Shown in pieces: positions 38,384-48,697 of a DNA stretch of 64,000 bases (positions are counted from its first letter, which is position 1; each line of letters begins with the position of its first letter). A program made the position numbers and the translations under genes. The notes under the pieces were generated by a model. That model ran no database searches and was not told the DNA's origin. It saw only the letters and a list, made by a program, of their open reading frames with translations. The stretch comes from Bacteroidota bacterium. GTDB taxonomy: Bacteria; Bacteroidota; Bacteroidia; Chitinophagales; Chitinophagaceae. The stretch lies in assembly GCA_026391125.1 (NCBI GenBank), contig JAPLEO010000145.1:1-64000 (forward strand). Direction: 5' to 3'.

Positions 38384-39677
38384 ATTTCTGCTTATCCGCT
38401 ATTTCCTTAATCGCAAATACGAGTTTATCTAAATCTTGAATGCGGGTATACACATGTGGCGTAATGCGCACACAACTGATATTTTCCCAAACTATTCCTA
38501 CCGTATGGATTTTATAATTATTCAATAAGGCATTGTCTAATTCGCCCGGCGTCATCCCATCAATACTCACCCCACAAATGGCACAGGCATATTCTGGTTT
38601 AAAAGAAGTATGAATTTTTACCTTTGGATGATTAACAACTTTTTTAGCCCAATAATCTTTTAAATATCGAATCCTGTCTTCTTTTCTTTTTGATCCAATC
38701 GCCATTTGAAAATTAACCGCTTCGCCAATACCTTGTTCAATCGGAAAGCTACGCGTACCAATGGTTTCAAACTTTCTGATATCCGTTCCATGGGGATTGT
38801 CGTTGCATACCAACGGCCATACTTTCGATATTTTTTCTTTGCTGATCCACAACATACCACTTCCAATAGGTGCACTCAAAAATTTATGCAAACTGGTACC
38901 GAAATAATCGCAATTCAAATCAGGAATTTTATAGTCCAACAAACCAAAGCTGTGCGCACCATCTACAATTACTTCACAGCCCTTCGATTTGGCCATCTTA
39001 GCAATTTTAGCTACAGGCAAGATCTGACCGATCCAGTTAATGATATGCGTTATGTGAACGACTTTAGTTTTTGAGGTGATTGCTTTTTCATATGTAGAAA
39101 CAATCTCTTCATCATTCTCGATTGGGAATTTGAAGTTTAGCTGGGTATAAATAATTCCCTCGCGCATAGCACGCTGTTTCCAGGCATTGATCATATTGGG
39201 ATAGTCTTGCTTGGTACCGATCACTTCATCGCCCGCTTTTAGGTCTAAGCCAAAGATCACGGTATTCAAAGCCTCAGTAGCATTCCGATTAATGGCGATT
39301 TCTTCAGGTGAGCATCCTGCCAATACACCCAATTTATACCGAAGCGGCTCTCTCCCCTGGTCCAAAATGCGCCACATATAATAAGAAGGAGCTTGATTTG
39401 ACAAGTCGTTATAACGCGCAACCGCTTCCTGAACCACCCTTGGAGAAGGACTTACACCCCCATTATTGAGGTTGATCAAATTGCTATTTACGGTATAACT
39501 CTGTTGGATAACCGACCAGTAGTCTTCATCCATAGCCACTTCTTCAGGGCTTAACAATTGTACTTTTTTCTGAGCCGCATCAAAATTTGAAGCGTGCAAT
39601 TCGTTAAAAAGACTATTTGCAGAGAAAGCTCCAGCGAGCAGTCCCATTTTCTGTAAAAAAGCTCTTCTTTGATTCAC
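38382..39677 (-). CDS. aminotransferase class V-fold PLP-dependent enzyme (isopenicillin N epimerase-like)
   Basis: N-terminal RR signal-like segment; NRNATEALNTVIFGLDLKAGDEVIG, VIVDGAHSFGLLDYKIPDLNCDYFGTSLHKFLSAPIGSGML. Confidence 0.88.
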   Translation of the reverse strand: MNQRRAFLQKMGLLAGAFSANSLFNELHASNFDAAQKKVQLLSPEEVAMDEDYWSVIQQSYTVNSNLINLNNGGVSPSPRVVQEAVARYNDLSNQAPSYYMWRILDQGREPLRYKLGVLAGCSPEEIAINRNATEALNTVIFGLDLKAGDEVIGTKQDYPNMINAWKQRAMREGIIYTQLNFKFPIENDEEIVSTYEKAITSKTKVVHITHIINWIGQILPVAKIAKMAKSKGCEVIVDGAHSFGLLDYKIPDLNCDYFGTSLHKFLSAPIGSGMLWISKEKISKVWPLVCNDNPHGTDIRKFETIGTRSFPIEQGIGEAVNFQMAIGSKRKEDRIRYLKDYWAKKVVNHPKVKIHTSFKPEYACAICGVSIDGMTPGELDNALLNNYKIHTVGIVWENISCVRITPHVYTRIQDLDKLVFAIKEIADKQK

Positions 39678-39750
39678 GTTAGATAGGTTGAACTAGAAAG
39701 TTAAGGAAAGTTGAGAAGTTTTACGCGCTATCTTTGAGCCGAATTCGTAG

Positions 39751-39984
39751 GTGATGAAAAAAAAAATGGTACTCTTTCTTGGTTTATTGCTGGTGCTGAT
39801 TTGTAGCTCCCAGTCGGCTTTGGCACAATGTTCTATCTGCACCAAAACCGCTTCACAATTGGGAGAAGGTCCAGGTAAAGCCCTAAATTCAGCTATTATT
39901 TATTTAGCTTTTACTCCATTAGCCATCATGGGCTATATAGGTTGGCGTTGGTGGAAAAACGAAAAAGAACAATATAACGACTAA
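39751..39984 (+). CDS. small secreted/membrane protein
   Basis: Signal peptide then CSICTKTASQLGEGPGKALNSAIIYLAFTPLAIMGYIGWRWW. Confidence 0.6.
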   Translation: MMKKKMVLFLGLLLVLICSSQSALAQCSICTKTASQLGEGPGKALNSAIIYLAFTPLAIMGYIGWRWWKNEKEQYND

Positions 39985-39999
39985 AGCTGGCCGTCTAAA

Positions 40000-40890
40000 A
40001 TGAATACAATCATAGAAAAATTCAGTCGCAAATCGGATTCGGCCGCTCTGTTTTCGATCATGATACCTAGCTGGAATAATTTGGCTTATTTACAACTCTG
40101 CATCAACAGCATTCGCAAACATTCTTACTTTCCACACGAGATCATTGTTCACATCAATGAGGGTAAAGACGGTAGCTTAGAATGGATTCAAACACAGGAC
40201 GATATCAGTTACTCATACAGTAAAGAGAATATTGGTGTCTGCTATGCACTAAATAGTTGCAGAAATTTAGCAACTACCGAATACCTGCTATACATTAATG
40301 ATGATATGTACGTTTGTCCGAATTGGGATAAACCGCTAAAAGAAGCTATCGATTCAATAGGTCATAAATATTTCTTCTTTTCTGCTACAGCTATCGAGAT
40401 CAATGCACAAAGTAGTTGCTCGATCGAAAAAAGTTATGGCAATTCCATAGAAAGTTTCAACGAAACTGCATTACTCGAAGAATACAATGGTTTGCCCATG
40501 CAAGATTGGCAAGGCGCCACCTGGCCACCCAATATTATTCACAAAGATATCTGGGACCTAGCGGGGGGATATAGTATTGAGTTTAGTCCGGGTATGTATT
40601 CCGATCCCGACTTCTCCATGAAACTTTGGAAAATAGGTGTAAGAACCTTTAAAGGAATAGCCAGTAGTAGGGTGTATCATTTTGGATCTGTTTCTGTAAA
40701 AAGAGTGAAACACAATGCAGGCTATTCGAAATTTATTTCAAAATGGGGAATGACTTCTGGAACTTTTTCTAAATATTTTCTTAGAAGGGGTGATGTTTTT
40801 GACGGACCATTGAAACAACAAATAATTCCTTGGAGTATCAACGTTAAAAATTATTTTAAGCGCGTATACACAGCACTCACGAAAGATTAA
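40000..40890 (+). CDS. glycosyltransferase family 2
   Basis: FSIMIPSWNNLAYLQLCINSIRKHSYFPHEIIVHINEG...YLLYINDDMYV. Confidence 0.88.
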   Translation: MNTIIEKFSRKSDSAALFSIMIPSWNNLAYLQLCINSIRKHSYFPHEIIVHINEGKDGSLEWIQTQDDISYSYSKENIGVCYALNSCRNLATTEYLLYINDDMYVCPNWDKPLKEAIDSIGHKYFFFSATAIEINAQSSCSIEKSYGNSIESFNETALLEEYNGLPMQDWQGATWPPNIIHKDIWDLAGGYSIEFSPGMYSDPDFSMKLWKIGVRTFKGIASSRVYHFGSVSVKRVKHNAGYSKFISKWGMTSGTFSKYFLRRGDVFDGPLKQQIIPWSINVKNYFKRVYTALTKD

Positions 40891-40896
40891 GCATTG

Positions 40897-41835
40897 CTAA
40901 TAATCTATTTTAAAGAACATCTTGATACAGAATAATATTTTCATCATCTCCGATTTCTTTTTATAAGCGAGGATCAAATGTCGATACTTTAAAAAGATAA
41001 ACATTCTAGTGAAATTGTTTTTCAACGAATTGCTTTGATAGCTTTCAGAAATGGTTTTCAAAACTTGTTTTTGTTCTACCAAATCGGATGGACATGTTTC
41101 AAAAAGCAAGCGCATTCTATTCCGACTTAATTCCTGTAAGGTTTCCTTGCTTGGCTTTGTTTGATTTTCTTTTTTTGCGTGTGTATCTGCACCTATGGCA
41201 TTGAAATTATGTTGTCGGTATTGTACCAGGGGTTCAGGTAGATACTGAATAGTGCTATAACAAGTAGCCACAAATCCAATCCAAAAATCGTGTGTAACTA
41301 TTGTTGGGAAAGGGATACAGCGTTCAAGCAATTCTTTTTTAAACAAAAAAGCATGGCCAGGAGCCCATGCTCCAATTGTATACATCAAGCAATTATCATA
41401 AGCGATTTGATTTTTGATATCCGACATTTTTTTATGCAATGGGTTATCACTTTCGTCAATCAATTCAGAGTCGCTATAGATCAATAAATGCGCGCCAAGT
41501 CCTTGATACAATTTTTCTAATTTGTTGGGAAGCCAAATATCATCCTGATCACTCAATGCAATAAAATCTCCTTTCGTTAATCGCATCCCCTTTTCAAAAT
41601 TGCCGATATAGCCTAGATTTTTTTCATTTGATATCAATCGAATAGTAGGATATTGATTGCAGTATTCCTGAACAATCGCTACGGTGCTGTCAATTGAGCA
41701 ATCATCAACAATAATAATTTCTTTCGGGGAAATTGTTTGACTCAAAATACTATCTAACTGCTTCCGCAAAAAATGTTCGCCATTATAGGTTGCCATCACA
41801 ACCGATATATTGACATTACTCAGATCAGATTGCAT
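40897..41835 (-). CDS. glycosyltransferase family 2
   Basis: ISVVMATYNGEHFLRKQLDSILSQTISPKEIIIVDDCSIDSTVAIV...LSDQDDIW; start chosen at MQSDLSNVN. Confidence 0.88.
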   Translation of the reverse strand: MQSDLSNVNISVVMATYNGEHFLRKQLDSILSQTISPKEIIIVDDCSIDSTVAIVQEYCNQYPTIRLISNEKNLGYIGNFEKGMRLTKGDFIALSDQDDIWLPNKLEKLYQGLGAHLLIYSDSELIDESDNPLHKKMSDIKNQIAYDNCLMYTIGAWAPGHAFLFKKELLERCIPFPTIVTHDFWIGFVATCYSTIQYLPEPLVQYRQHNFNAIGADTHAKKENQTKPSKETLQELSRNRMRLLFETCPSDLVEQKQVLKTISESYQSNSLKNNFTRMFIFLKYRHLILAYKKKSEMMKILFCIKMFFKIDY

Positions 41836-42730
41836 CGTTATATTTTTTTGCGAAATCAAATAGATTAAAATTGGGGTCTTGAAATTTTGCTGCAATGGCA
41901 TTTTTGATCATCGCTTTTTCAATACCCTTCATTTTCTTTTTTTGTATCAGTTGATACACTCGTTCGGTTAGCAACCAAATTTTCTTATCCGATACTTTTA
42001 CATGTTGTTGATGTAATTCAATAGCAGCCGCAAGTTCATTGATGCCTTCACGAGTGGAAGCTACCGTTTTTAATACGGCAATCTCATGCTCTTGGTGAGC
42101 ACCCTGCGATAACATAGACCTAAGATTACGAACGAAAATATCAGAATCTGGTCGATCACTTTTATTCACCACAAACAAATCTGCGATCTCCATCAAACCA
42201 GCTTTCATCGTCTGCACTTCATCTCCAGCTTCAGGAACAACAACTACTACAGTGCTGTCTGCTAACCCTGCGATTTCAATCTCACTTTGTCCAACTCCCA
42301 CCGTTTCTACAATGATATAATCAAAAACAGCTGCTTGCAATAAAGCGGTGATTTCTATGATGTGTGGATGTAATCCGCCTAAAGATCCTCTAGTGGCCAG
42401 AGAGCGAATAAAGACATTAGGGTTGTTGTACCATTCGTTCATCCTAATTCGATCTCCCAATAAGGCTCCAAGATTAAATGGGGATGATGGGTCAACACAA
42501 AGAATGGCCAGCTTTTTCCCTTTACCAACCCAATGTGCAATCAGTGCATCTACTAATGTGCTTTTGCCTGCACCGGGTGGACCCGTAACGCCAATTACAG
42601 CAGTACCATGATTGGGCAATTCAGAAAGAAATTGCTCATAGCCCGCTACTTCATTTTCAACCAAGGAAATAGCCCTAGCCAAGGCTTTGAAATTTCCTTC
42701 CTTAATATTTTCAGTTATTGTTTGCCACAT
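41825..42730 (-). CDS. meaB: methylmalonyl-CoA mutase-associated GTPase MeaB
   Basis: GVTGPPGAGKSTLVDALI, CVDPSSPFNLGALLGDRIRM, RSLATRGSLGGLH, ETVGVGQSE. Confidence 0.93.
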   Translation of the reverse strand: MWQTITENIKEGNFKALARAISLVENEVAGYEQFLSELPNHGTAVIGVTGPPGAGKSTLVDALIAHWVGKGKKLAILCVDPSSPFNLGALLGDRIRMNEWYNNPNVFIRSLATRGSLGGLHPHIIEITALLQAAVFDYIIVETVGVGQSEIEIAGLADSTVVVVVPEAGDEVQTMKAGLMEIADLFVVNKSDRPDSDIFVRNLRSMLSQGAHQEHEIAVLKTVASTREGINELAAAIELHQQHVKVSDKKIWLLTERVYQLIQKKKMKGIEKAMIKNAIAAKFQDPNFNLFDFAKKYNDAI

Positions 42731-42801
42731 AAGTTAGACGGGTATAAATTTAATGGAAAGCAAGGGATCTTTGTTTTTTATCTCCCGAATATTCAGTAGC
42801 A

Positions 42802-44016
42802 TTGAAAAGATTTGAAACCATGCTTAAAAAAAATCTTTCTATTTATCTGCTGATCCTCCTCTTGGCTGGGCTATTTTGGAGCAGAGCATTGCTTTCAATG
42901 ACTGTTTTAGTGGGGGCATTAATCGCAATAATTCAATTCGTCAAAACGGATCGATCGATTTTCAGAACTACGATTTTTATTTGGAGCTTAGTCCCACTGA
43001 TTCTTTGGCTATTGGGAGCTTGGCAGGATCCAAGGGGGCAATATAATTTTGATTATCTACTCACACTAAGCGCCTATCCAGCAATTGTTTTAATAGTTCA
43101 AGCAAGTCAGCGTACGCAAGTTGAAAATGCATGGATCAAAGTTTGGTTATTAGCTACGGCACTTGCCTTAACCTATCCACTTTTTTGGTATCTAAAAGAT
43201 TTCACAGCAGCGAACCAAGCATATGGAACCGGCAGATCATTACCCACTTTCATGGATACGGATCATGTTAGATTTTCAATTTTTCTTTGCAGCAGTTTAC
43301 TATTTATTTTATTCACTCCCATTTTTCAAAAAAAGGTCAAAACTATTTTGAGTACCATTTTATTGATACTCATTTTATTTTTATCAGTAAGAACGGGATG
43401 GGTATTAGCAATTTGTATTGTTTGCATGTATGCCTTACATCTTTATCTGCAATCGAAGCAGAAAAAAATAAAGGCATTAATTATTGGGGCAGCTGCACTT
43501 TGTCTAGTTTTTGTAGTTTCTTATTATAGTTTTCCCACCATGCAACAAAAAATTGCTTACAGTATTTGGGAGTGGAAACAATATCAACCCGGCGTTTACG
43601 ACGTAAATTTTTCGGATGGCTCTAGGAGAAATATCAATTACGCGGCTTGGGAATATATCAAATCAACAACAGCGGTAAACACTGGATGGCAGGGCATTCC
43701 AGCGGCATTGCACGATTCTTTTGCCAAGTATTTCATTGGACAGCCTATTGAGTTTGGATGGCCTTTTAATCAATGGTTATTCTGGTGGATGGGCAGTGGT
43801 TGGTGGGGTATGTTGTTATTTACACTCTGGCTTATTTATCCTGCAATAAAAGGATTCAAACAAAATAATTTAGCGATAGTAAGTTGGACAATTGCCATTA
43901 TTTTGAGTTGTTTAGTTGAAACAACTTTGAATTATCAGTATGGCGTTTTATTACATATTATTCCTATCGCGATGCTCTGGAAAAATTCAACTATTTCAAG
44001 ATCCTATAATTCTTAA
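42802..44016 (+). CDS. O-antigen ligase/polymerase-like membrane protein
   Basis: Multiple TMs, tandem hydrophobic segments with large loop; flanked by glycosyltransferases. Confidence 0.65.
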   Translation: MKRFETMLKKNLSIYLLILLLAGLFWSRALLSMTVLVGALIAIIQFVKTDRSIFRTTIFIWSLVPLILWLLGAWQDPRGQYNFDYLLTLSAYPAIVLIVQASQRTQVENAWIKVWLLATALALTYPLFWYLKDFTAANQAYGTGRSLPTFMDTDHVRFSIFLCSSLLFILFTPIFQKKVKTILSTILLILILFLSVRTGWVLAICIVCMYALHLYLQSKQKKIKALIIGAAALCLVFVVSYYSFPTMQQKIAYSIWEWKQYQPGVYDVNFSDGSRRNINYAAWEYIKSTTAVNTGWQGIPAALHDSFAKYFIGQPIEFGWPFNQWLFWWMGSGWWGMLLFTLWLIYPAIKGFKQNNLAIVSWTIAIILSCLVETTLNYQYGVLLHIIPIAMLWKNSTISRSYNS

Positions 44017-44854
44017 AGTCGAATAACCGAATTCCTGTCATTTTTTCAAAACGGTATAAGAGCTTATCCTTAAAAGAGAATTTCTTTTTTTGGATATCTA
44101 ATTCTACGTGAAAGTTTTTGTTATGGATTCTTTCTAGCATCACTTCAGGATGTGTGCCTGTAAATTTTTCAAGCGAATCAAATTGATTGAAATCGAAAAA
44201 GTCGGGTTCCTTTTCAATGCCAGAATCGGGTTGCCAAAATCCTGCTACATTTTTTCTTTTCTGTTGCATTGATTCCGGACTCTTCACCCATCCATAGTGA
44301 TACACATAGGCATCAACAGGTTTGACATGCAGTTTTTCATTTCCTTTTCTAAAACCCTGCGCATCACGATACGCTTGAATATTTTTATCGTTTCTAATAA
44401 TTCTTACCTCGTGTGCATACCAGGTTCTGCTATCGCCCACATAATCATAAGTGCCATAAAAATGTAAGTATTTAAACAGGAGTCCTTCTACACGTTGATC
44501 ATCTTTAAATTCTTTGCAAGCCTTTAAAATGGAATCATGGTATTTTTCATGAATCACTTCGTCGCCTTGAATATAAAAAAGCCAATCACTTTTTGGGTTG
44601 ACGTATTGTAGGGCCTTATTGGTTTCAACAGCCAAAATGCTACCCCCTTTGCTATTGGCAGTATCCCAAATACTGTGGTGAATTTTGATTTTTTCTGAAG
44701 GTATAGATTCGATCAAGGCAAGGGTTGCATCAGAAGAATCGCCCACCAAAACCACCATTTCATCAACCATTGGTAAAATAGAACAGATTGCCTCGAGAAT
44801 GGGGTAATCGTTCGAAACTGCATTTCTAATGATCGTAAAACCTGAAATAAACAT
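43991..44854 (-). CDS. glycosyltransferase family 2
   Basis: MFISGFTIIRNAVSNDYPILEAICSILPMVDEMVVLVGDSSDAT...IQGDEVIHEKYH; start moved inward to avoid antisense overlap with coaX. Confidence 0.82.
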   Translation of the reverse strand: MFISGFTIIRNAVSNDYPILEAICSILPMVDEMVVLVGDSSDATLALIESIPSEKIKIHHSIWDTANSKGGSILAVETNKALQYVNPKSDWLFYIQGDEVIHEKYHDSILKACKEFKDDQRVEGLLFKYLHFYGTYDYVGDSRTWYAHEVRIIRNDKNIQAYRDAQGFRKGNEKLHVKPVDAYVYHYGWVKSPESMQQKRKNVAGFWQPDSGIEKEPDFFDFNQFDSLEKFTGTHPEVMLERIHNKNFHVELDIQKKKFSFKDKLLYRFEKMTGIRLFDFKNYRILK

Positions 44855-44930
44855 AATAATAGTTCCCTTAGATTTCCAAAGAACCGAAAACTTTCGCATC
44901 TTGCCGACAATAAAGGAAATAAAACAAAAT

Positions 44931-45659
44931 ATGCAAAGGACCTGCTGCTTCGATTTTGGCAACACCCGCTTAAAATGTGCCTTATTTAATGGGCGAGAAT
45001 TGCAGGAACTGTTGGTTCTAGAGAACGACAATCCTGAAACCGTTGAAAAAATCATCCACGACTTTAAGCCAACTAAGTCAATACTAGCTTCCGTTATCAA
45101 TCATAATCCAGCTATTGAAGATGTTCTAAAAGCCCAAACTCTTTATCACAAATTGGGTCATACCAGCAAAATCCCATTCTCAACGCCAGTCGGAAAGCCT
45201 GAAACTATTGGAGCCGACCGATTAGCTGCAGTGGCTGCAGCTGTGGACTTGTTTCCCCATCAACATAATCTTGTAATTGGGTTAGGCACTTGTATTACCT
45301 ACAATTTTGTGAATATTAGTCATGAGTTTTTGGGCGGAAGTATTTCACCAGGCATGCAAATGCGTTTTCGTTCGATGCACGAATACACGGCTTTATTGCC
45401 CCTAGTGGAGGCTGAAAATCAGTTCCCTTTGATCGGGTACGACACCAAAACCAACCTTTTGAGTGGTGTTATTCTTGGAATGAGTAAGGAAATTGACGGA
45501 ATTATTGACGCTTATGCCTTGAAATACAACAACTTTAACGTGCTATTAACCGGGGGGGATATGCCTTTTTTTGTACCGCACTTAAAAAACAAGATATTTG
45601 CCGACCCTTACCTAATTTATAAAGGCCTGTATGCGATCAGTGAGTTTAACAATGTTTAG
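44931..45659 (+). CDS. coaX: type III pantothenate kinase
   Basis: CFDFGNTRLKCALFNG...ETIGADRLAAVAAA...VIGLGTCITYNFV...GGSISPGMQMRFRSMHEYTALLPLV. Confidence 0.9.
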   Translation: MQRTCCFDFGNTRLKCALFNGRELQELLVLENDNPETVEKIIHDFKPTKSILASVINHNPAIEDVLKAQTLYHKLGHTSKIPFSTPVGKPETIGADRLAAVAAAVDLFPHQHNLVIGLGTCITYNFVNISHEFLGGSISPGMQMRFRSMHEYTALLPLVEAENQFPLIGYDTKTNLLSGVILGMSKEIDGIIDAYALKYNNFNVLLTGGDMPFFVPHLKNKIFADPYLIYKGLYAISEFNNV

Positions 45660-46951
45660 GTTTTTTACGGTATTAGTTTTCGGTTTTCCACTACTAACTG
45701 CCCACGCCCAAGAGAATTCGTCGGGCTTTAGGCGGACTAGGAGCCGCATATGCTGATGGGAATGCTAATAATAATGGACAAACCATCAATTTTATGAACC
45801 CGGCAGCTTATTCAAATCTGTTCATGGTTTCTTATGATATTGGTTTAACCTATGATAATCGAACTTTAAGAAGCAATGTTCCTGATGGAAAATTTGTTTC
45901 CAATAACTTGACACCTTCTTATTTTTCTCTGGGAGTTCCTATTAGTAAAACTAGAAATATCGGGATGGCTTTTGGTTTAAGACCATTGAGTAGGGTTAAT
46001 TATTCCGTTACCCAGTCTGGCCGAGCTGCTGGGGATAGCGTTTCAAACTTATACCAAGGAAGTGGCGGATTAAACCAAGTTTTTCTTGGTTTGGGTAAAA
46101 AATGGAAGGGCTTTAGTATTGGTTTTAATACAGGCGTAAACTTTGGCCGTAAAGAGGTTACTACTTATGTAGGCTTTATCAATGATACGGTTACCTATAA
46201 TAAATCTAAAACAACAGCCTTAACCAATTTCAGTTCCCTATTTCTTTCAGGTGGTGCACAATATGAGTTTACACTGAAAACAAAAAGCTACCCTACATTT
46301 AAAACCGTCAATAAATATATGGTTCGTTTGGGTGTTTCAGGTAATCTAGGTTCTAATATGAATGCCACTCAGGATGTTGATAATACTACTTACAATTATA
46401 ACGCATTGGGGGTTGTATCTACTATTGATACCGTTTCTTCAAAATCCAATGTTAAAGGTACGATTACCATGCCTGCTTCTTATGCAGCTGGGATAACTTT
46501 TAGAAAAACAACTCAGGCGCCAAGAGGACTCTTTGAACTTTGGAGTATCGGCGCAGAATATACCGCTACCAAATGGAGTGATTTTCGTTTCATGGGAATC
46601 AAAGATCAGGTAACTGATAACTGGATGTTTAAAGTGGGGGTTTCATTTTCACCTGACCCAGCTAGTGGCAGAAGTGCCCTAGGTGCAGTTAGTTATCGTT
46701 TGGGATTCTTTACAGGTAAAGATTATATCAATGCTGATGGTAATGGATTAAAAATGTATGGTGCTTCTTTAGGTACTGGTGTTCCAATTCGTAAATGGAA
46801 TACCTATAACAACCAATTTGCCATTGTAAATACATCTTTACAAATTGGGAAACGCGGAGGCGCAGTTAATAATGTGACTGAAAGTTTTATTCGAGTTTCT
46901 TTTGGTTTAAGTTTGAGCGATATTTGGTTTATCAAACGTAGATATGATTAA
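45652..46951 (+). pseudogene. outer-membrane protein gene with disrupted 5' end (main ORF 45794..46951)
   Basis: ATG 45652 overlaps the coaX stop and encodes MFRFFTVLVFGFPLLTAHAQENS then runs to TGA at 45754; family-like sequence RALGGLGAAYADGNANNNGQTINFMNPAAYSNL continues in another frame. Confidence 0.6.
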
Positions 46952-47534
46952 TCGCAACTACCATATTCATACAATTATAGCAGCCCTTCTAATCGGCTGC
47001 TTTTTTGTGCTGACTGGATGCGAAAACGACATTAATGCTGTTAAGAATCTTGGCAAAAAAGTGATCGGGGTTGATGAAGCAAAGAATGTAGAAAGCTACA
47101 TGAGTCAGAGTGGAAAAACAAAAGCTAAGCTTATTGCTCCTTCTATGTTATTATCGCAGGATGAGTACGGTAAGAAAGTAGAATATCCGAAATCTTTAAA
47201 GGTTGATTTTTATGATGACTCCTTACATATTCAGAGTAAATTATTTGCACGGTATGGCAGTTATTCAGAAAGGGATAGCAAGGTTTTATTAAAAGACAGT
47301 GTCATTGTTTTTAATGTAAAAGGAGATACACTCATCACTAAGGAATTGCTCTGGGATCAGAATACACAACGATTCTCTACAGACAAGCCTGTGTATATTA
47401 GCCAGTCGCAACCAGCCCGTCAAAGATTGATTGGCATTGGCTTTACCTCTGATCAGAATTTAACTGATGTACATATTGGGCACGTTCAGCCTGGTAGCTT
47501 TTTCATTGTGCCAGATAGTAGTACTGTAAAATAA
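46944..47534 (+). CDS. lptC: LPS export ABC transporter periplasmic protein LptC
   Basis: Lipobox LTGCEND; SYMSQSGKTKAKLIAPSMLLSQD...KVDFYDDSLHIQSKLFARYGSYSERDSKVLLKDSVIVFNVKGDTLITKELLWDQ. Confidence 0.85.
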   Translation: MINRNYHIHTIIAALLIGCFFVLTGCENDINAVKNLGKKVIGVDEAKNVESYMSQSGKTKAKLIAPSMLLSQDEYGKKVEYPKSLKVDFYDDSLHIQSKLFARYGSYSERDSKVLLKDSVIVFNVKGDTLITKELLWDQNTQRFSTDKPVYISQSQPARQRLIGIGFTSDQNLTDVHIGHVQPGSFFIVPDSSTVK

Positions 47535-47554
47535 ATCACTAAAAATAAACGATC

Positions 47555-48544
47555 ATGGAATATAGAAAAATGGGCCGAACAGGCTTGCAATTAAGCATTC
47601 TCAGCTTCGGAAGTTGGGTTACTTTTCACAAACAGATTGAAGATGGAACGGCAGATGAGTTGATGGGAATTGCTTATGATAATGGCATTAATTTTTTCGA
47701 TAATGCTGAAGTGTATGCATTGGGTGAAAGCGAAAAAATGATGGGACGCGTATTACAACAAAAGAATTGGGATAGAACGTCTTATGTCCTTTCCTCAAAA
47801 GCATTTTTTGGATGGAGGGGAAAAGCAAATAAACCCAATCAAACCGGACTAAGCAGAAAACATTTAACCGAAGCTTGTCATGAAGCTTTACAAAGATTGC
47901 AAACAGATTATTTAGATCTATACTTCTGCCATCGCCCTGATAAAAATACAGCAATTGAAGAAGTGGTATTAACAATGAATACGCTCATTCAACAAGGAAA
48001 GATTTTATACTGGGGCACCAGCGAATGGAGTGGCGTTGAAATAATGGAAGCCCACCGCGTAGCAAAAGACTATCGCATCATTGGCCCCTCTATGGAACAA
48101 CCCCAATACAATTTGTTTGAAAGAAATAAAATAGAGAACGAATACTTGGAAGTCTATAAAAATGTTGGCTTGGGAACTACCATTTGGAGTCCATTAGCTG
48201 CTGGCCTACTTACAGGAAAGTATAATGATGGAATTCCCGAAGGGTCTAGGTTTGCGATCGAAGGATTTGATTGGTTAAAGGATCGATGGATGGCGGAAGA
48301 TCGTATCAACCGCGTGAAAAAATTGGGGGAACTTGCCAAAGATTTAGATGTTAGCCTAGCTTCATTAAGTATCGCCTGGTGTGTTAAAAATGAACACGTA
48401 ACAACTGCGATCCTCGGCGCAACTAAAAAAGCACAATTGCTTGATAATTTAGATGCTTTAAAAGCCCTTCCTTTATTAACTGCAGAAATCATGCAGCAAA
48501 TAGATACGATTGTTGGGACTAAACCGAAACTTCCAGAATTTTAA
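47555..48544 (+). CDS. aldo/keto reductase (Kv-beta-like)
   Basis: MEYRKMGRTGLQLSILSFGSWVTF...NFFDNAEVYALGESEKMMGRVL...YLDLYFCHRPD. Confidence 0.93.
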   Translation: MEYRKMGRTGLQLSILSFGSWVTFHKQIEDGTADELMGIAYDNGINFFDNAEVYALGESEKMMGRVLQQKNWDRTSYVLSSKAFFGWRGKANKPNQTGLSRKHLTEACHEALQRLQTDYLDLYFCHRPDKNTAIEEVVLTMNTLIQQGKILYWGTSEWSGVEIMEAHRVAKDYRIIGPSMEQPQYNLFERNKIENEYLEVYKNVGLGTTIWSPLAAGLLTGKYNDGIPEGSRFAIEGFDWLKDRWMAEDRINRVKKLGELAKDLDVSLASLSIAWCVKNEHVTTAILGATKKAQLLDNLDALKALPLLTAEIMQQIDTIVGTKPKLPEF

Positions 48545-48562
48545 CCATATTGATCTTTTATT

Positions 48563-48593
48563 AAAAGTTAGCAGCCTACCACTGCTAACTTTT
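48563..48593 (+). terminator. rho-independent terminator
   Basis: AAAAGTTAGCAG-cctacca-CTGCTAACTTTTTTT. Confidence 0.85.
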
Positions 48594-48697
48594 TTGTTTT
48601 AGGGAACAACTAAAATCCTTTAATTGCATCTGTAGAAAATTTATTCTTCCGTTTTCCAACCTTTTATTCAACGTACACTCTTATTACTGAAGAAGAT

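Noticed and set aside
44829-44930. Long N-terminal extension of coaX and matching antisense extension of the GT2 gene to 45100
   Set aside because: The two extensions overlap head-on; internal starts (44931 and 44854) give family-typical N-termini and remove the conflict.
40000-45100. Candidate mobile glycan island (several glycosyltransferases interleaved with meaB and coaX)
   Set aside because: No integrase, transposase, tRNA edge or flanking repeat visible; housekeeping genes are interspersed.
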